In this document: positions 61,544 through 64,000 of the stretch, one piece after another
Numbering within the stretch: the stretch's first letter is position 1
Layout of the letters: every line of letters starts with the position of its first letter
Source of the DNA: Archegozetes longisetosus
Taxonomy: Eukaryota > Arthropoda > Arachnida > Sarcoptiformes > Trhypochthoniidae
Assembly: GCA_018873245.2 (NCBI GenBank)
Contig: JAEMBT020000007.1
Coordinates: forward strand, 5,363,129 to 5,427,128
Length of the DNA: 64,000 nucleotides
Reading direction: 5' to 3'
Position numbers and translations under genes: made by a program
The notes under the pieces: model-generated
What the model saw: only the letters and a program-made list of their open reading frames with translations
Database searches by the model: none
Told to the model about the DNA's origin: nothing

Positions 61544-62329
61544 ACTGCTATACACTGAACAACTAGTTAAACTAAATCTATTGACCAACTTTCACAGAGT
61601 ACTAAGTTCTATGAAACATCAAGTATGATACTGAAGTGACACAAGACGACACAAGTCCAAAGAGTAGATGATCAATTTGAAACTAACTTGAGTAACAGTG
61701 ATACCATTATGTTTGTACTTCAAGTCCATTTGATTATTAAGTAATTGATCTGCTAATCGTGTGTGAACTTTAGTGAGTGCTATAAGGTCTTGTCTCTGAT
61801 TGATTTACCGTTAGAAACAGGAGTCTATAACGCTCACCAACAATTTGTTGTGTTCAATCACGAATTACTAATTGTCATAATATTTCAAATCATGCTCAAA
61901 GAATTCAAACAAATTCTTAGTTTGAAATTGATTCATCATTACAATCAGATAATGTTTTTGAAAAACTCCGATTTTTAATTTAACATAAACTTCCCTTCAT
62001 TTTAATAACATTTTCTCAAATAAATATTGGTTTAAATTCTTATGCAATAAAACGTAGAAATAAAGAATAAGATGATTCAGATTCTATGAACAAATAAAGA
62101 AATTACTAGAACTTTCTAATTAGGTAAAATTTATTGTGGGAATCGATACAAAGATTTGCATAAATATTTGACTTCGATTTAACTTCGATTTAACTTCGAT
62201 CTGTTTAGTCGATAAAGTCAAATTTAACCCAATTTGCATTTGATCAGAAAAGTAAGTGTAAACATCCGAAATATGAAGAGTTTGTGTCTTATGAGTCGAG
62301 CGATGATAGCATTGAGCGAGGTATAACAA
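61544..62329. other. Intergenic between the CUB/LDLa and cystatin genes
   Basis: No gene recognised. A triplicated word 'acttcgattta' lies at about 62170-62200. Confidence 0.4.
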
Positions 62330-62891
62330 CTAATTGCAATCGAGGCTTAATAATTTGGTGCTGTTGAGCCAGACTCTTTGCCATATGGTTGCATTACATG
62401 TCTCTATTGTCTACAAAATCACATTTAAGACAAACATTAAATTAATAGTTGATAACTAAAAGCTAATAACTATGTGAGAATCTATCAAATGAGAAAAAAT
62501 ATTTTGATAAATTCATAAATGTTTATGTGAAACATTTAGATGTAGTCGTTACTCATACATTAGTGCTGACGAGCTGACATTGACTGGAACTTATGATCTG
62601 ATCTCTATTTTTCCTGCAGTTAGTTTCTCCGATCACGAAAGATATGAAATACTTCACTCCAGCCACTAACTGACTCCTTGACTCCTTAATCTTGATTAAT
62701 GTTTTGTAGTTAATGTGGTTGGATCTCTGATTGTACATTTTAACTGCAAAATCAGTTAAGTTCTTGGTTGTAGTACTGTCCACATCTTGTTGGGTCCAAC
62801 CGCCAGTCATTCCTATTCTACGTACTGACACAACTTCCGTATAAAATAACACAAATACAGTCAATAAAATAATGTAAACAGATTTAGCCAT
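62330..62891 (-). CDS. Secreted cystatin (cysteine protease inhibitor)
   Basis: This is a type-2-like cystatin expected to inhibit papain/cathepsin-type cysteine proteases, 137 aa. Exon 1 is 62891-62559 and exon 2 is 62410-62330, joined in phase 0 (AAT|GTATGA ... TTGTAG|ACAATA). The signal peptide is about residues 1-22 (VYIILLTVFVLFYTEVVSV). The three inhibitory contacts can be judged: the N-terminal glycine in MTGGW, the first hairpin QLVAG (fits QxVxG), and a second hairpin reading RVW instead of the usual PW. Four cysteines are present (NCRK, QCQL, TCNA, DCN), enough for the two conserved disulfides. The final block CNATIWQRVWLNSTKLLSL is typical of arthropod cystatins. It may function in digestion, moulting or defence, but the sequence does not tell which. 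Confidence 0.9.
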
Positions 62892-63420
62892 TATTCAAAC
62901 CAAAATGTTTAATAAAAATTGATTTAATAGGAAATTGATATACATCTAACATAAGTACTATTGATCGTTCATATTATTTGCGTTATATTTACTGCGCAGA
63001 CACTATTTGTTTATATGACGAAAGAAAAACAAGTTCAGTATCGCTTTATATTATAGGATAAAAACAACTTCCTCTCGTTGTAGCCTTCAATGACAAGCGC
63101 TAAAAGTTATCTAATAATTAGAGTAGTAAATAACTCAATCTTATACCTCATGTTATATGCACATAGTTCTTGTAGTTATATATCAAAAATGACAAATTTG
63201 TTAAAACTTATTCTACTAAATAGTTAATTAACTTTCGTTTCTTATGACGTTATATGTTGCGATAAGTTTAGACATACCTTTCGTATTAATAATTTTATAT
63301 CAAATCGAAAAAGCATTTAAATTGAGAGAAAAGAATTTTGGTAAAACCAAAAATAGTACAATTAATGGTGTTTTCAAGTATTTCAAATAACATATTGGTT
63401 GCTAATGTAAAATACAGGTT
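62892..63420. other. Intergenic between PRMT1 3' end and cystatin promoter
   Basis: Both neighbours are on the minus strand, so this 530-bp gap should hold the PRMT1 3'UTR and the cystatin promoter. No clear TATA box was identified. Confidence 0.4.

Positions 63421-64000
<580 letters not shown>

Overview
The window reads as AT-rich animal nuclear DNA (roughly 70% A+T by eye). It has short spliced exons with GT-AG introns, many of them 50-100 nt, and its transposon relics are of arthropod types. The gene set is elevenin neuropeptide precursors, a Mp20/transgelin-type muscle protein, acid lipases, a gustatory-receptor-like 7TM protein and a secreted cystatin. This fits an arthropod and I suspect a mite or another chelicerate, but the species assignment is inference. 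All gene models were spliced by hand from reading frame, splice signals and remembered family alignments.

Layout. The left 39 kb is gene-poor. It holds two plus-strand elevenin-type precursors (10.1-11.05 kb and 31.1-33.5 kb) and a two-exon single-CH-domain Mp20-like gene on the minus strand (12.4-13.2 kb). The rest is repeat debris: three TIR-bearing non-autonomous DNA elements, three pairs of diverged interspersed repeats, a (CT)n microsatellite, a decayed multi-frame coding relic at 7.7-9.1 kb, a 0.2-kb hairpin element, and a degraded non-LTR retrotransposon interrupted by a tRNA-derived SINE (34.8-36.6 kb).

From 39 kb to the right edge the sequence is gene-dense. In order: BolA2 (+), acid lipase 1 (-), DYNLT2B/TCTEX1D2 dynein light chain (+), a CLC chloride channel/transporter with ten exons (+), acid lipase 2 (+), a transposase HTH fragment (-), a gustatory-receptor-like 7TM gene (+), a DD37E-like mariner/Tc1 relic, a CUB+LDLa secreted protein of uncertain integrity (-), a cystatin (-), and the 3' end of a PRMT1 orthologue (-) that runs off the right edge.

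Functional links. The genes do not form one pathway. Two paralogue pairs stand out. The elevenin pair shares a split Arg codon inside the peptide ring, and perhaps a similar 5'UTR/promoter design. The two lipases share four internal exon sizes and phases but lie in inverted orientation around the dynein-light-chain and CLC genes. The main novelty candidate is the second elevenin-like peptide, whose disulfide ring is one residue shorter than the canonical one.
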